Source: Carallia brachiata
Lineage: Eukaryota; Streptophyta; Magnoliopsida; Malpighiales; Rhizophoraceae
NCBI GenBank assembly: GCA_021464245.1
Contig: JADCRB010000067.1
Location: 3,925,359-3,989,358, forward strand
DNA: 64,000 nucleotides
Direction of reading: 5' to 3'
Shown: positions 1-10,840 of the stretch, piece by piece
Position numbering within the stretch: position 1 is the first letter of the stretch
Layout of the letters: every line of letters starts with the position of its first letter
Program-made: the position numbers and the translations under genes
Notes under the pieces: model-generated
The model's database searches: none
What the model was told of the DNA's origin: nothing
The model's input: the letters and a program-made list of their open reading frames with translations, nothing else

Positions 1-1799
1 CATTTTGGTTCCGAGCAATTGTTCCCAGTATCTTGGAGATAGTGGTCTCAGTTAGTGGTTGAAAAAGAGACAGTATCTCTTTGCAGTGTGTAGTATCAAA
101 TGTGCACTCATAGCCTAATTCCTTCACAATATCTCCCATGCTCATCTCTTTCTGAATATCAGCTAATAGTACATCAAATTCACTTTCTCCGCTTTCATAA
201 AACATATCTATTTTCCTACAAGAGGAAAAAAACAAATAAATAAGTTATTGAACATGTTTGTTCAGATTCACTAATAACCAGATGACAAATCATATGGAAG
301 AAGAGAAGAAAGGCAACCTCAAAAAATCATTCTCATGCAATCCATCAGGAAGTAATGGAGTTAAAACAAAAGGGATAACATCTTTTGACTGGATTAAGGA
401 TAACATCTGCAAAAACTGATCCACATGGATCGAAAGGCCCTCGGACCCTTGAAGAAATGCAACGATGTTCTGAATTTGATCCACATTTATATTAACAGGA
501 ATAGCACACAGTTCCTCAATCTGTGCCATGGAAAATCTCTTCGCTGCAAAACAATAATCCCAATAATTGCAGAAAATACTAGAAGAGCAAAAGAAACCAA
601 TGGAGCAAGAAAACATCCAGTAAACAGGATGAGGACTAAAACTCACCATGCATCCTGGTTTCAGGTTTCTCAGAATGAAACAGAGCAAGACCAACGGCAA
701 TTTTTTCAGCCACCGATAAGTGCAACCCAATAGACAACTTGTCCAGGAATTCCTCATTGATCTCCATATTTTTCAGTGAAAAAGAGAAAATGGTACTAAA
801 ATTTGGTTTGTCCATAACAAATCTGAAAGTTGACAAGAGCACTGCTTCCACCTGCACATTTAGTGGTTCTGTCTTTGGATAAAGCAGGTGCTCTAAACAG
901 GTATGCAGGGTCAGAATGCTTTCCTCAAATCCATAATCGATGAACTGAAATAACAAAAAAAAAAAAAAAAAAAGACAAGATTAATTTCAAAGAAAACCTT
1001 CTTTTTACCCAACAAGAAATCATATTCATACAATTAGAAAAAACAGGAAATTGATTGTCAATTTGTTTCTCTAGTTCTTTTCTTTTTAGGTGACCCAAGT
1101 TTACGTCTGTCTTTCTTTCTTTATATTCCAAAGTCACAAAACCAATCATAACAGAAACAATCAAGAATTTTAAAAATAAAAAAAAATTAAGACTCATCAT
1201 AATTCCAGCAGATCCACCCAACACAAGTTTCCAGAACCGCACAAGAACAGATTGAGATAAAATAAAGAAAAAACATTCCAAGCAAGCTAGATAATCATCG
1301 TTAAACCCAACCCAATAACAAAAAATAACAAGAACCTCCAAAGAAAAAAAAAATCAAATCAGCGTTTCTTGATAAGAAAAGAGACAGCAAAACCGAGACT
1401 TTCAGCAGCCAATGCAACAAAGAAAGATAAAATAAAAAAGAGATTCGTAAAAAAAAAAAAAAAGATTAAAGAGAACTTGGACAGGTAATTCAAATTACAG
1501 TAAAAACGAAAAGAAAACCAAAGAAAATTTTAAAAAAAAAAAACAGCAAAATAATCCACATAACTACAGCCGGAAACAAAAGGCAAAGAAAATAAAAATT
1601 TTAGGGTTTCTTGATGAGTGAAAAAAAAATGGAAAAACAGATTCCCGGCCATGACTTGAATGCACAAATCAAAGAAGAAAAAATCAAACAGATTCCCGGC
1701 CTGACAGAGCTCTCGCAAAACGGAGTCAACATTGGCTTCGTTCAAGCTCTGAAGCAAGAACCGAATCTCCGACGGAAGCGTTGAAGATAACTCGAGCAT
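1..1799 (-). CDS. NOT1: CCR4-NOT complex subunit 1 (NOT1), 5' part, truncated by window edge
   Basis: NOT1 is the large scaffold of the CCR4-NOT deadenylase, which shortens mRNA poly(A) tails in the cytoplasm. Four exons read in frame on the minus strand: 1799 to 1656 (or 1701), 944-647, 543-318 and 215-1, the last cut by the window. Encoded blocks match the plant NOT1 N-terminus: MLELSSTLPSEIRFLLQSLN, then FIDYG..., MDKPNFSTIFSFSLKN, SMAQIEELC, PFVLTPLLPDGL and KEMSMGDIVKELGYE. I start at the ATG at 1799-1797 because the family begins here; an in-frame ATG at 1883 would add 28 residues. Roughly 280 of an expected 2,000+ residues are present. The first-intron donor is abnormal: the family position (after ELCQ, 1701) is followed by GCCGGG, not GT, and the only in-phase GT is at 1655, adding 15 codons. 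Family call from recalled homologues, high confidence; exon 1 end uncertain. Confidence 0.88.
1635..1701. repeat. 16-bp direct repeat at the NOT1 exon 1 donor
   Basis: The 16-mer AAACAGATTCCCGGCC occurs at 1635-1650 and again at 1686-1701, offset by 51 bp (17 codons). The second copy ends exactly where exon 1 of plant NOT1 normally ends, so a short duplication or insertion seems to have displaced the usual splice donor. Confidence 0.85.
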
Positions 1800-1901
1800 C
1801 GTGGGGATCGAGAGAGACGTTAGGGTTTTCGAGCGACGGAAATTGACTCTCTTTTGAGAGAAGAAGCGCCGAAGAAGAAACAAGAAGAAGCACTCGGAAG
1901 C

Positions 1902-1912
1902 AGATATATATG
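1902..1912 (-). promoter_or_regulatory. candidate TATA box of NOT1
   Basis: The minus strand reads CCATATATATCTGC about 105 bp upstream of the chosen NOT1 ATG, a reasonable distance for a TATA element plus a short 5' leader. Position and composition are the only evidence. Confidence 0.3.
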
Positions 1913-2029
1913 GAAAGGAACTGTGAAATTTCGGGATTTTGGGGGGTTTCGAAGATCGCGGGGGTCGTTACTTGACGCTGGGATTTGCGCTTGTTGAGCA
2001 AAACAGACCTGCTTTGTAAGTTTGCACAA

Positions 2030-3170
2030 GGAAATAAGGAATCAAAAAAAACGCAAAAAAAAAGACTTGCTTTGTATAAGTTACGCCGTATAAGTTTTTT
2101 TTTTTTTACAACAAAAAAAATATAGAATTTACTATAATTACAAAAGAAAATACAATAATTAATTCAACCATGAAATTCAGTATAAAAATGTTTTCCTCAA
2201 TAAATTAAAGATAATTTATTTTTTAAAGATGTTTGTAATAATTGTTTTAATTATTCCAATATTTTTTAATAAATATATAAAATGTAGTATGTTCATTACC
2301 ATATTTATATATTAATATATTTAAAAAAGGAAAATGATACTATGATACACAAAACAGACACATTCATGATTCAAGGAGCGCCAAATAATGTGATAAATAT
2401 ATTTATTAATTTTATTTGTCTTTTTTATTGATATAATTTATTTATAATTTTATATTATATAAATTTATTTTTTATTTTTTATTTTAGGTAAATTTTATTA
2501 ATTTTATAATATAATATTATAAGTAAATTATACTCATTAAATAAATTAAATAAATTAAAATTTTTTAAAATTTAAATAATATTTTTGAAATTTAATTGTT
2601 TGATAAAAATGAGTATATATGTACGTGGACAATCAATGGCGCAAGTACGAGGAATAAAATGTGGATGAAGATTGGTAAAAAGTGTAGATCCACGAAGTAA
2701 GCATTTTTCCAAAGGGTGCTGGATTGGACCACTCAACACGGGAGCCGAACCCGACATTCATACTACAGTCAACTTTTTTTTTTTTTAAATAAACAAAATA
2801 CACCAATACTTATTAATAAAATATAATTAAATTAATTAAATACAAAACTATAAAATTAAATTTTAATATTAAATAAGTGTTATATTAATATTTAAAATAT
2901 AAATCTTATATATTATGTATTAAATAAATTTTTTTAATCGTTTACTAATAAAATTAATTAAATTAATAAAATATAAAAAATTAAAATTAAAATTAAATAA
3001 ATGTTGTTGTGAAACTTAAGCGTAAATCTCCTGTAATATTTACGTGAATCTGCCCCTATCACTAATTCCTATCCAGTAGGCTGCCACTTGAGATCGAATG
3101 AAGGGTTTGGCTGCCGCATGCACTTTTTTGGTCTGGGTGCCATTACGCTTACAGGACTGTATATCTACTC
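2030..3170. other. intergenic, AT-rich, no gene seen
   Basis: Between the divergent NOT1 and RHIP1-like genes. Long A/T runs and low-complexity AT sequence at 2100-2600 and 2790-3010. A less AT-rich patch at 2620-2760 and 3010-3170 contains no ORF I can assign. No RNA gene recognised. Confidence 0.6.
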
Positions 3171-3321
3171 AAATATTTTTTTTTATCATAAGATAGTAAT
3201 TTTGTATAATAAGGTTGTTATTTTATATAAAAAAAATATAAAAAAATATAAATTTTTTTTGTTGTATAAAATATCATTCTTATTATACAAAATTACTGTT
3301 TTATTGTACAAAAAAATATTT
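3171..3321. mobile_element. 150-bp hairpin (MITE-like) with ~58-bp arms
   Basis: The left arm (3171-3230) and the right arm (3263-3321) are reverse complements over about 58 bp with few mismatches; both contain TTATTATACAAAATTACT or its complement. The arms are separated by about 32 bp of A/T-rich loop. Size, near-terminal arms and AT-richness suggest a small non-autonomous DNA transposon. It lies about 340 bp upstream of the RHIP1-like ATG, so its transcript could fold into a perfect-type hairpin. No clear target-site duplication was established. Confidence 0.7.
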
Positions 3322-3656
3322 AGACAAATACTTAATTCTGACAAGTTTTCCAAATTCTCGTGTGCATGGGGTTGGAGATATTAAATATAAATGTTCTCTA
3401 TGTGTTATAAAAAAATAATAAAATTTTACATAGTTTTTTTTAGTTGAAAATTTTGCATAATTTATGAAGAAAAAGGTTTGTTTTTTTAAAACAAAAGGAA
3501 AAAAAAAAAAAAGAGTGTACTTCACTACTTCAGAATCATATAGCCGGGTCGATTATTGGAGCTCCGAACTCTGAACCCAACAAACACTGGAGCAAAGCAA
3601 AGAGGAATAAAAAATTGTCAGAGAAAGGTCTTCCCGGCCAAGAAACGTCCGACGAA

Positions 3657-6623
3657 ATGGCGGCGGTTGCAGAACCATCACCGGAGGAGAAGCCGAACCA
3701 ACCGTCACCCAGCGACCTCTCTTCGGCGATAAAATCCAAAGCCTTAGAGGAAGCCGCGCCGTGGATCGACTACGCAGCACAACAAGCTCTTATTTACCAA
3801 AAGACAATCGAAGAGACGATCGACGCCGCCGTCAAAGCCTTCAGATCTCGCTTCTCAGAAATTACATCCACTTCTTCCGCTCACTTGCAACAAACAATCG
3901 TACGATGCTTATCGATATCTCGTTCGTTGTTTTTGTTTCTCTATATTCTGCTTGGTTCCCGAGAAAATAACCATATTTTTAGGTTTTGTTTATATTTGTT
4001 TGATTGGTTCGCGTAGAATTCTCTTGAAGATGTTAAGTCTGAGCTTTGGTGTTTACGAGGATATATTCTTTGGAAAGGCTAAAGGTATATTATCCGGCAC
4101 GTTGTAACTGTTGTTGAACTTGAGCAAAGAAACAATTTTCTTCTTCTTGTTTGTCCAGTTGTTTGGTTGGTGATCGTGCTTAGCTTTTGGCATTTGCAAT
4201 GCAGAGGGCGTTGAAATTGCAGCTTCACATCCATTGATTTCAACCGGGATTGCTTTTGGCTTGGGACTCGTGGTGTTCAAAAGTATGGGCTTCAGATTAC
4301 TGAGTCTGCGATGGATTTTTTAAAATTTAATTAAAATGTATTAGTAGAAGGAGTTCAATAGAGATTCTGGAAAATGCGTTGTAGATAGTTTGTCATGTTG
4401 TATAATATCTAATGTTATGAATTGATGGAGATTAACGATATAGAATAAGGAGCTTTGTTCTGTGCCCTCCTGCATGTTGCTTTACTGGAAATTCAATTGG
4501 TTGAATAATATTTAACTGTGTAATTTATTGTACAGGGCCAAGACGCTTTCTGTATTACAATACTTTGCGGCTTTTTGTGAGCGAAGAGGTAACTGTAGAT
4601 ACCCCTTCTTTCTTGGCCTTATTGATAAATAGTTAATCAGCATATCAATGTTTTCTATTATCTGTGCTTCACTTTTTTTTCTCCTTTACTTTACTAACAA
4701 TTAACATCTCTAAGCTATCTAACACGGAGAAGTAATGGGAATATATGTCCCAAATGAGGGATATGACTTCTAAGTAGTTCTTTGAAAATCAAAATGTCCT
4801 AGCTAGTCTTGTGCAATGTTTTCCAAATGCCTATTTAATGGGAATGAATGTTGTATCTGGTGCCTTTATTGCTGCATTTGGGGAAATTTTCTAGTGCCCA
4901 TTAGAGATTGATCACAATTGTTCTGCTTGATTATCATTCACCAATGCCTGGACTTTATGATGACTAGAAAGGCATACTAAAGCATTTAAATAATTGTAGT
5001 GGTTCATAATGCATCTGTGCTTATAATCATTTAGATCTTACTCTAAACGCTCTTTGTGGCTGCAGTCCTTGTTTTCGCAAGCTGATGCTAAGGTAAAGGA
5101 ATTGAGACAGTCAATTAGCTTCCTGAAGGCTGAGAGTGATAAATTGGAGGTAATCTTCGACATTTCCATCAGTTTTCTATTTTCAAGATAGGTGATTTGT
5201 CTAATATATGGAGAGAGAGAGAGAGAGAGAGGGCGTTATTATATTTAGTTCTCTGATAAAAGTATTAAGCTGTTGGTAATCTTAGCACATACCAACATTT
5301 GTTAGTAGATGGAGTGATAAATTTGCTCATAAATCATGTAGTCCTTTTTTTTTTCAAGCTGTCCTTGGATGCAGTCTCTAATCAGTTATTATTTCCCAGA
5401 GGAGGGCATTGTTAGCAGAAGAAGAATTGATTCGTGGAAGGACAAAACTCAGGTTTGTGACTCTTAATGAGCAGTGTGGTAATCTTCCACATATTTTTGG
5501 GCTGAGTTTTTGTGTTCATTTTGTTATCTCTTCTTGCAGACAAGCAGGAAAGCAGATTCGAGGAGTGATTCGCACAGCTTATAAGATTGAAAAACAAGCA
5601 GCTGGTATGGGGTTGCTTTTTCTCATATTGTTCATGTAGGACACATTTAATATGTATGGATCAAAATACCAAATGTTTTGTGAACTTTGTTGACAACCAT
5701 GCTATGGTGACTTTTAAATCTGGATTTTCTTCTTTTTGGGTTTTTATTAGTAAGCTTTTCTCACAGTTGTTTGTTTGTTCTATTGCACCAGGTCTAAAGG
5801 ATATCCTTGGGGAATTGCCGAGCAGAGCAGCATCTAGATTCCGCTCACAAGTAAGTCTTCAAAACGTCGTAGACTTGGTTTCTACCTTTGCCCGACATTA
5901 ACTGTAGATCCCATTTTTCTGCTCTAAATTTTCTGGGAATATTTTCTATTTTATTGCCTATCAAAACACTTCCATCGTTTCTATTGTGTTGCATGAAGTA
6001 AAAAGTAATAGGAATTTAAATAATCTCAAGAATCAGAGTAATTATAAGTTCGCTTCTTTCCGCTTCGCTTTTTGCTGTAATCTGGGTTGTATGTCCATCG
6101 ACGGAAACAGATTTATGTTTTGTCTCTTCATTGGCGGATGGTTCTCTAGGCTAGGCATGGGTGGAGCTTTAATGTTATGGTTCTTTTCTTTTCCTTTTTT
6201 TTTTTTTTTTTTTGTGGTCCATGAAGGCCCATTTAATTGTAAGTTGCACAAGGGGTAGATCTCTGTTTTCGATAAATCCCACACGGCCTCCAACTCCAAG
6301 GTTGATGTCTAGGCTCTTACTGGGGTTTTCCATTGGGGACTTAGTTCTTTCTGCAACTATTGTTGTGCAATGTGTACTGTGCAAACTTGCTCGCCTCATA
6401 CCTGAACTGCCATTTTATAGAATGTTTACTGACTTTTATAGTGTTGCGCTCTGATCGGGAAATATGTGACCATCCAATATTTGGGTCCTTTTCCCCAGTA
6501 ATAAATTTACTTATTGGGGATAATTTGGCTGGCAGGTCTCCAGTCTAGCTTCGGAGGCTAAGAGAAAGGACTGCCTTGACCAAGGAAGTTACAAAAATCA
6601 GTAACTATGGGATTTCGGTGTGA
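3657..6623 (+). CDS. RHIP1: RHIP1-like protein (RGS1-HXK1-interacting protein 1), with two apparent frame lesions
   Basis: In Arabidopsis RHIP1 links the G-protein regulator RGS1 with hexokinase 1 in glucose signalling. Nine exons: 3657-3899, 4017 or 4030-4084, 4205-4282, 4536-4588, 5066-5149, 5400-5452, 5540-5604, 5792-5850 and 6536-6623. Exon 1 encodes MAAVAEPSPEEKP and ALIYQKTIEET; exon 3 a hydrophobic membrane-like segment (HPLISTGIAFGLGLVVF); exons 5-8 a charged, coiled-coil-like region with ELRQSISFLKAESDKLE and AGKQIRGVIRTAYKIEKQAA. Using the expected exon 2 acceptor (4016), the frame is +1 after SLEDVKSE and hits a stop; the acceptor at 4029 restores frame. In exon 9 the frame shifts after SLASEAKRK, so the normal ending (TKEVTKISNYGISV, stop 6621) is lost and translation ends at 6602-6604. 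The ATG at 3657 is the first in frame. Family call from memory; it may be functional with an altered tail, or a young pseudogene, or contain assembly errors. Confidence 0.75.
5210..5231. repeat. (GA)n microsatellite in RHIP1-like intron 5
   Basis: About ten GA units directly after TATGGA within the intron between exons 5 and 6. Confidence 0.9.
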
Positions 6624-7876
6624 GCATCCTGTTTGCTTATGAAGGCATGCCTAACATGTGGCAGATGGCTTCCATTTTTGAGGTTCCAACTTTTGATTTT
6701 TAAGTTCTCTCAAGAGCGAAAAGCATAATTCCATTGGAATTGTTAAAGAATTTTCTGTACGGTATCCTGAATAAGTAGATAGGAAAGGACTACAATGGCT
6801 GACTTGATTTTTTGGGCACAAATCCTGTTAGTGCAGTTAATCTCAATGCATTTCGTGAATAACCATTACATTGTAGTCGATGACCGGCAACATGTCCATC
6901 TACAATGATTGCTAATTATATGGAATATTTCAATGTACTTATGAGAATATTACTTAGCCCAAACTGAGTTTCCGACACATGTTTGATTCCACTAAAGTTC
7001 TTACGCGGATATTGATTTGAACACTTTATTACTTAAGTTAGTTTTATAAATCAATAACTATTGGAGTAAAATTGGGCAAACAAGTCGGAAACGGGATATA
7101 TAAACCTTTGCATTTTTTTCATATGTCTTAAATTTTTTTAACATTTTATTTGAATTCTAAATTTTTATTATTTATCAAATTAATTTTTTATTGATAAAAA
7201 GTGGTCAATATTTTAATAAATAAATTTAAATTAATAAAAATTATTTAAAAAAAGTGTCAAATAAATGATTAAATATTTTTCCATCAATAAATATACACAT
7301 AAAATTTTTTTTAATTAATAAAATATACAAATTAAATATACCAAGTCTATATTTTTTTACAGAAAAAATTTTTAATTAGTGTATTTAACTTTTTTTTAAA
7401 TAATTTTTGTAAAGTTAAAATTATTTTTTAATAAATTAATCATATTTTATTAACAAATAGATAATTTAGTACAAATTAAAATATTTAGAATTCAAATGAA
7501 TTCTCAAAAAAAATTAAAATGTATATGTAAAAAATTATAAAAATTAAGAACTTATAAAATGGGCATCTCAATTGGAAACTTGGGCATGATATCATTATTC
7601 TGTTATTGTTCTGAAGGCGTATTTTTCCAGGGTTGTATTTACCATTCAAAACATACAAAGTGAAATGAGTGCTCAAGTACTTTTGCTCTTTAATAAGTTG
7701 ACTCATTGCCTTGGTATGCATTATGCCGCCTCATACGAACACACTGCAATTTTCTGGTTCGAGAACTCAAGCACGGGCTATCTCAGCGGTAGACATGAGC
7801 CGTTCAACATAGATTTTTATTTTTTATTTTTTATAAGACCTCGATATTTGAAAGTCAACATTGAGTCCTGATTAAT
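6624..7876. other. intergenic, AT-rich, no gene seen
   Basis: Downstream of the RHIP1-like gene. The first 400 bp are likely its 3' UTR and flank. 7100-7550 is almost pure A/T with short A and T runs. 7560-7870 is of more normal composition but shows no convincing ORF. Confidence 0.6.
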
Positions 7877-8189
7877 CTAGTTTTAAACATTTTTCGGACC
7901 CTTTACAGGAGGCGCTCTCACAGTGTTATTTTCTCTATACACAAGACTTAAACCTAAAATTTTGTTTAAGGAGAATCAAATTTCTCACTACTTTGATCAC
8001 CAGTTGTTGGTACAACATAAACAAATTTGTGTGCTAGTTTAAACATTTTTCGGACCCTTTACAGGAGGCGCTCTCACAGTACTATTTTCTCTATACACAA
8101 GACTTAAACCTAAAATTTTGTTTAAGGAGAATCAAATTTCTCACTACTTTAATCACCAGTTGTTGGTACAACATAAACAAATTTGTGTG
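7877..8189. repeat. 157-bp tandem duplication
   Basis: Unit 1 (7877-8033) and unit 2 (8034-8189) are almost identical, including CGGACCCTTTACAGGAGGCG and CACCAGTTGTTGGTACAACA. Differences are a few substitutions (GTGTTATT versus GTACTATT, TTTGATC versus TTTAATC) and one T. The units abut without a gap, so this is a recent local duplication. Confidence 0.95.
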
Positions 8190-8191
8190 CT

Positions 8192-8250
8192 TGATGAATA
8201 TTATTGTTTTTTTTTTTTTTTTTTGTGGTAGAAATCCTGATGAATATTAT
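8192..8250 (-). mobile_element. poly(T) micro-insertion with 13-bp target-site duplication
   Basis: TGATGAATATTAT occurs at 8192-8204 and again at 8238-8250. Between them is a run of T followed by GTGGTAGAAATCC. On the minus strand this is a short 3' end followed by poly(A), as left by a LINE/SINE-type retroposition truncated to almost nothing. Confidence 0.65.
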
Positions 8251-9344
8251 AAAGATCGATTAATGTAAGAATTGGAAAATAGCCCATTCCCACCGTCCTT
8301 AGGCAGTAGTTGTGTTTGAGCTGTGAATTGGACACTAAATAAGTGCTAGCTGACTCGTATTCAGCGGCATTGAACTTTGAACTTCAAGCGTATCCTCAGG
8401 AAGAGCAAGATGAGAAGTTAAGTTATGTGTTAAAGGAAAAAAAATATATAGTCTTTACAATCGCCACTAGTGGAATTTGAATTCATAGTGATCCTCTTGT
8501 GATGCATTGATCAGTCCATCAGCACAAGTATCTTTCAAGCGAACTAGGCATCAATTTGGGTGTCTGATTGATTCATTGTTGCTGCCAGCCCTGGAACCTC
8601 TGACCCAGATAGACATATACTAAATGGACTACCATCAGGACAAGAGGCGGGTAGTACCTGGGAATCAATTTACACTTATCTGAATGAATCTACAGGGTCT
8701 ATCATTTTCTTAGCCTTGGATTTACTTTCTGGGTGGCATTTTTCCTTTTTTTTTTAGTAAAATCAACAATTTTTTCTCTTGAAAAACAAAAGAAAGAAAC
8801 GGTTCCCACTTTCCATGTGACCACAATCGCTCCATAATATAAAAGAAACTGAAGCTGTTTAATTGGGTTGTGAGATATTTGCTTTTTGTTTTTTCATTGA
8901 TTCTGATTAAAATTTCAATTGAAGACTTTTAATATTAAAAACTTCTTCAATGACAACCAACCGAAATATAACCCACACTTAGTAAGAGAGAGAGTGTGTG
9001 TTGAGTGTTGACTGAACTCACTGGCCTCAGCTGCTATTCACGTTAAAAGGTCACTCTCAGCTCATACAATTATGAACGTTACATTCTCTCTGTCATACTC
9101 ACATTTTGCATTTCACCAATCCAATCCAACAAGTGTTAAAAAAGGACGCAACTGGTGGTTGAAACTTTAATTAATTAGTTGCATTGCTGCAGTTACTTTT
9201 TTTTTTTTTTTCTTTCCTCTGCTTTTTTTCCCTTTTCTTTTCCATTTAACTATTTGAGGAAAAAAAGCTATAAAAAAAAAAAGCAAGAAAGAAACCCCAC
9301 GGTAAAAACTAGTCTACGGCCTAGGCTTTCCTGATTGTGACACG
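8251..9344. other. intergenic, no gene seen
   Basis: No ORF of note. Mixed-composition sequence with pyrimidine-rich patches at 9190-9250. The last 200 bp probably contain the 3' UTR of the minus-strand GATA gene. Confidence 0.5.
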
Positions 9345-10292
9345 TCAGCAGACTTCGAAATCCTGATGATGGTAGATGCTGTGTTGCTGGTGATCGTCCG
9401 ATAGTACTTCCTGTGGCCGTTGATTCTGCCTCCGCATCTCTTTCTTTCTCCGCAGCTCCATTACCTTACGGTGGGAGTTCGAGTGCTGAGTCAGCACAAA
9501 CGTTGGGCTGGCCGCGGGTCTGTATTCGGGCACCAGCCGACCCGACTTGTACCTCACCCCGCACGCATTGCACAGCGTTTTGGGTCCCAGCGGACCCGTT
9601 CGCCACTGCGGAGTCTTCTCCGACGCGCAGTGCGTGCACCTCCGCACCCCTCCCTCCTCCGTTGGCGACGGCGCTGCTCTCGTTTCCTTCTTCGTTCTCG
9701 GTTTACCGGCTACCGCCGGAGATTCGAATTCCGCTGTCGGCGCCAATATCCAGCTGGCAGCGTCGGTTACTTTACCTCTTGAGCGTTTGCTCCTCGCCCT
9801 GCCGGACAATGACGTGTCGGCGGATAAGTTGTTGGCGCCGGAGAGTGGATGGGCCGGGAATTCGGCGAACGAGTCGTCTACAAATTGCGACAGCCACTCC
9901 AGCTCAGCCACGTCATCACTCTACAAAACCGGAGAAAACAAAATTCACATTTCTTCAAAAAAAAAAAAAAAACTCAGTAAAATCTTCTCATAATTCTGAA
10001 AAACCAACAATGAAGAAAAACAGCATACAGGAACGGAAAGATTGTCGGTGAAGTCGGTGGACGGAGCAGCGGCCAGGCTAAACGAGGTGGAGGAGGAATG
10101 ACAATTATAGTAAATTGAAGGACGGCTTTCGGAAGAAAAGGCCGGAGGAGGCGGAGGGAGATGGTGGTGGACAGCGGCGGTGGATGTTGAGGAGGAGGAG
10201 AAGAGATCGTTGTTGGAGAAATCGAGGAGGTCGTCAATGCGGAGGCATTCCAGCGGCGGCGGTGGCGTCGAGTACTGCTCGTACACGTCCAT
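9345..10292 (-). CDS. GATA-type zinc finger transcription factor, 279 aa
   Basis: Plant type IV GATA factor, a nuclear protein binding GATA motifs in promoters, often of light-responsive genes. Two exons: 10292-10029 (88 codons) and 9920-9345 (191 codons plus stop), joined in phase 0 over a 108-bp intron with GTATGC donor and TTGTAG acceptor. The single zinc finger is C183-X2-C186-X18-C205-X2-C208 and includes [19 protein letters not shown], the class IV form with an 18-residue loop. A basic stretch ([10 protein letters not shown], about 129-138) precedes it and a second (RRKKEMRR) follows, both likely nuclear localisation or DNA contacts. The N-terminus is acidic and Pro/Ser/His-rich ([13 protein letters not shown]), typical of subfamily I members such as GATA4/9/12. 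The start ATG is followed directly by the conserved acidic region. No lesions. Which paralogue cannot be decided. Confidence 0.93.
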
Positions 10293-10337
10293 TTCGTTTT
10301 TTTTTTTTTCTTTTTTCGCCTTCACCATCAGCTTCTG

Positions 10338-10352
10338 GCTAAATATATATTG
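10338..10352 (-). promoter_or_regulatory. candidate TATA box of the GATA gene
   Basis: The minus strand reads CAATATATATTTAGCC about 50-60 bp upstream of the GATA start codon. This is a plausible core promoter element with a short leader. Confidence 0.4.
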
Positions 10353-10472
10353 ACGAGAAAGGGGGAACACACGAACGTGTAGAGACTGACAGTGCACAGT
10401 GAAGGAATGATTTGGTGTGGACGTGCTCAGAATAGTATCATTGTTGAATCAAGTGCGCACGCACGCTCACGA

Positions 10473-10840
10473 AGGCCATGTTTGGTGTGCAAGAAAAAAT
10501 AACGGAAGAAATAAAAGTATAATCATTACTATTTACTTTTTTTTTTTATATTTTTTTTCCCCTCACTTTCTACATCACTCTATATAACTTTATTTTCTCT
10601 CCACTTTTTCTGTCACAAATTACTGTTCACATTTTCTTTTACCATACTTTCTTTCTCTTATTTTTTTCTAATCACTCCGAACAACTTTATTTTCTTACCA
10701 CTTTTTTTCTCATAAATTACTATTCACCTTTTTTTATAATACTTTCTTTCTCTCAACTTTCACTGGTCAATCTAAATAATTTATTTTTTTCTCTATTTTC
10801 TTCTTTCTCCACGATTCTTCTTACTCCAAACACGCTCAAA
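10473..10840. mobile_element. AT-rich MITE, family A, copy 1
   Basis: The ends form terminal inverted repeats: left GGCCATGTTTGGTGTGCAAG, right complement GAGCGTGTTTGGAGTAAG. The interior repeats a unit of about 60-130 bp containing ACAACTTTATTTTCT, CTCATAAATTACTATTCACC and CTTTCTTTCTCTCA. The same internal motifs, in reverse complement, occur at 63521-63882. It sits about 180 bp upstream of the GATA start codon, inside its likely promoter. Confidence 0.7.

Noticed and set aside
9413..10051. 212-codon plus-strand ORF
   Set aside because: It is the antisense shadow of the GATA gene and crosses its intron.
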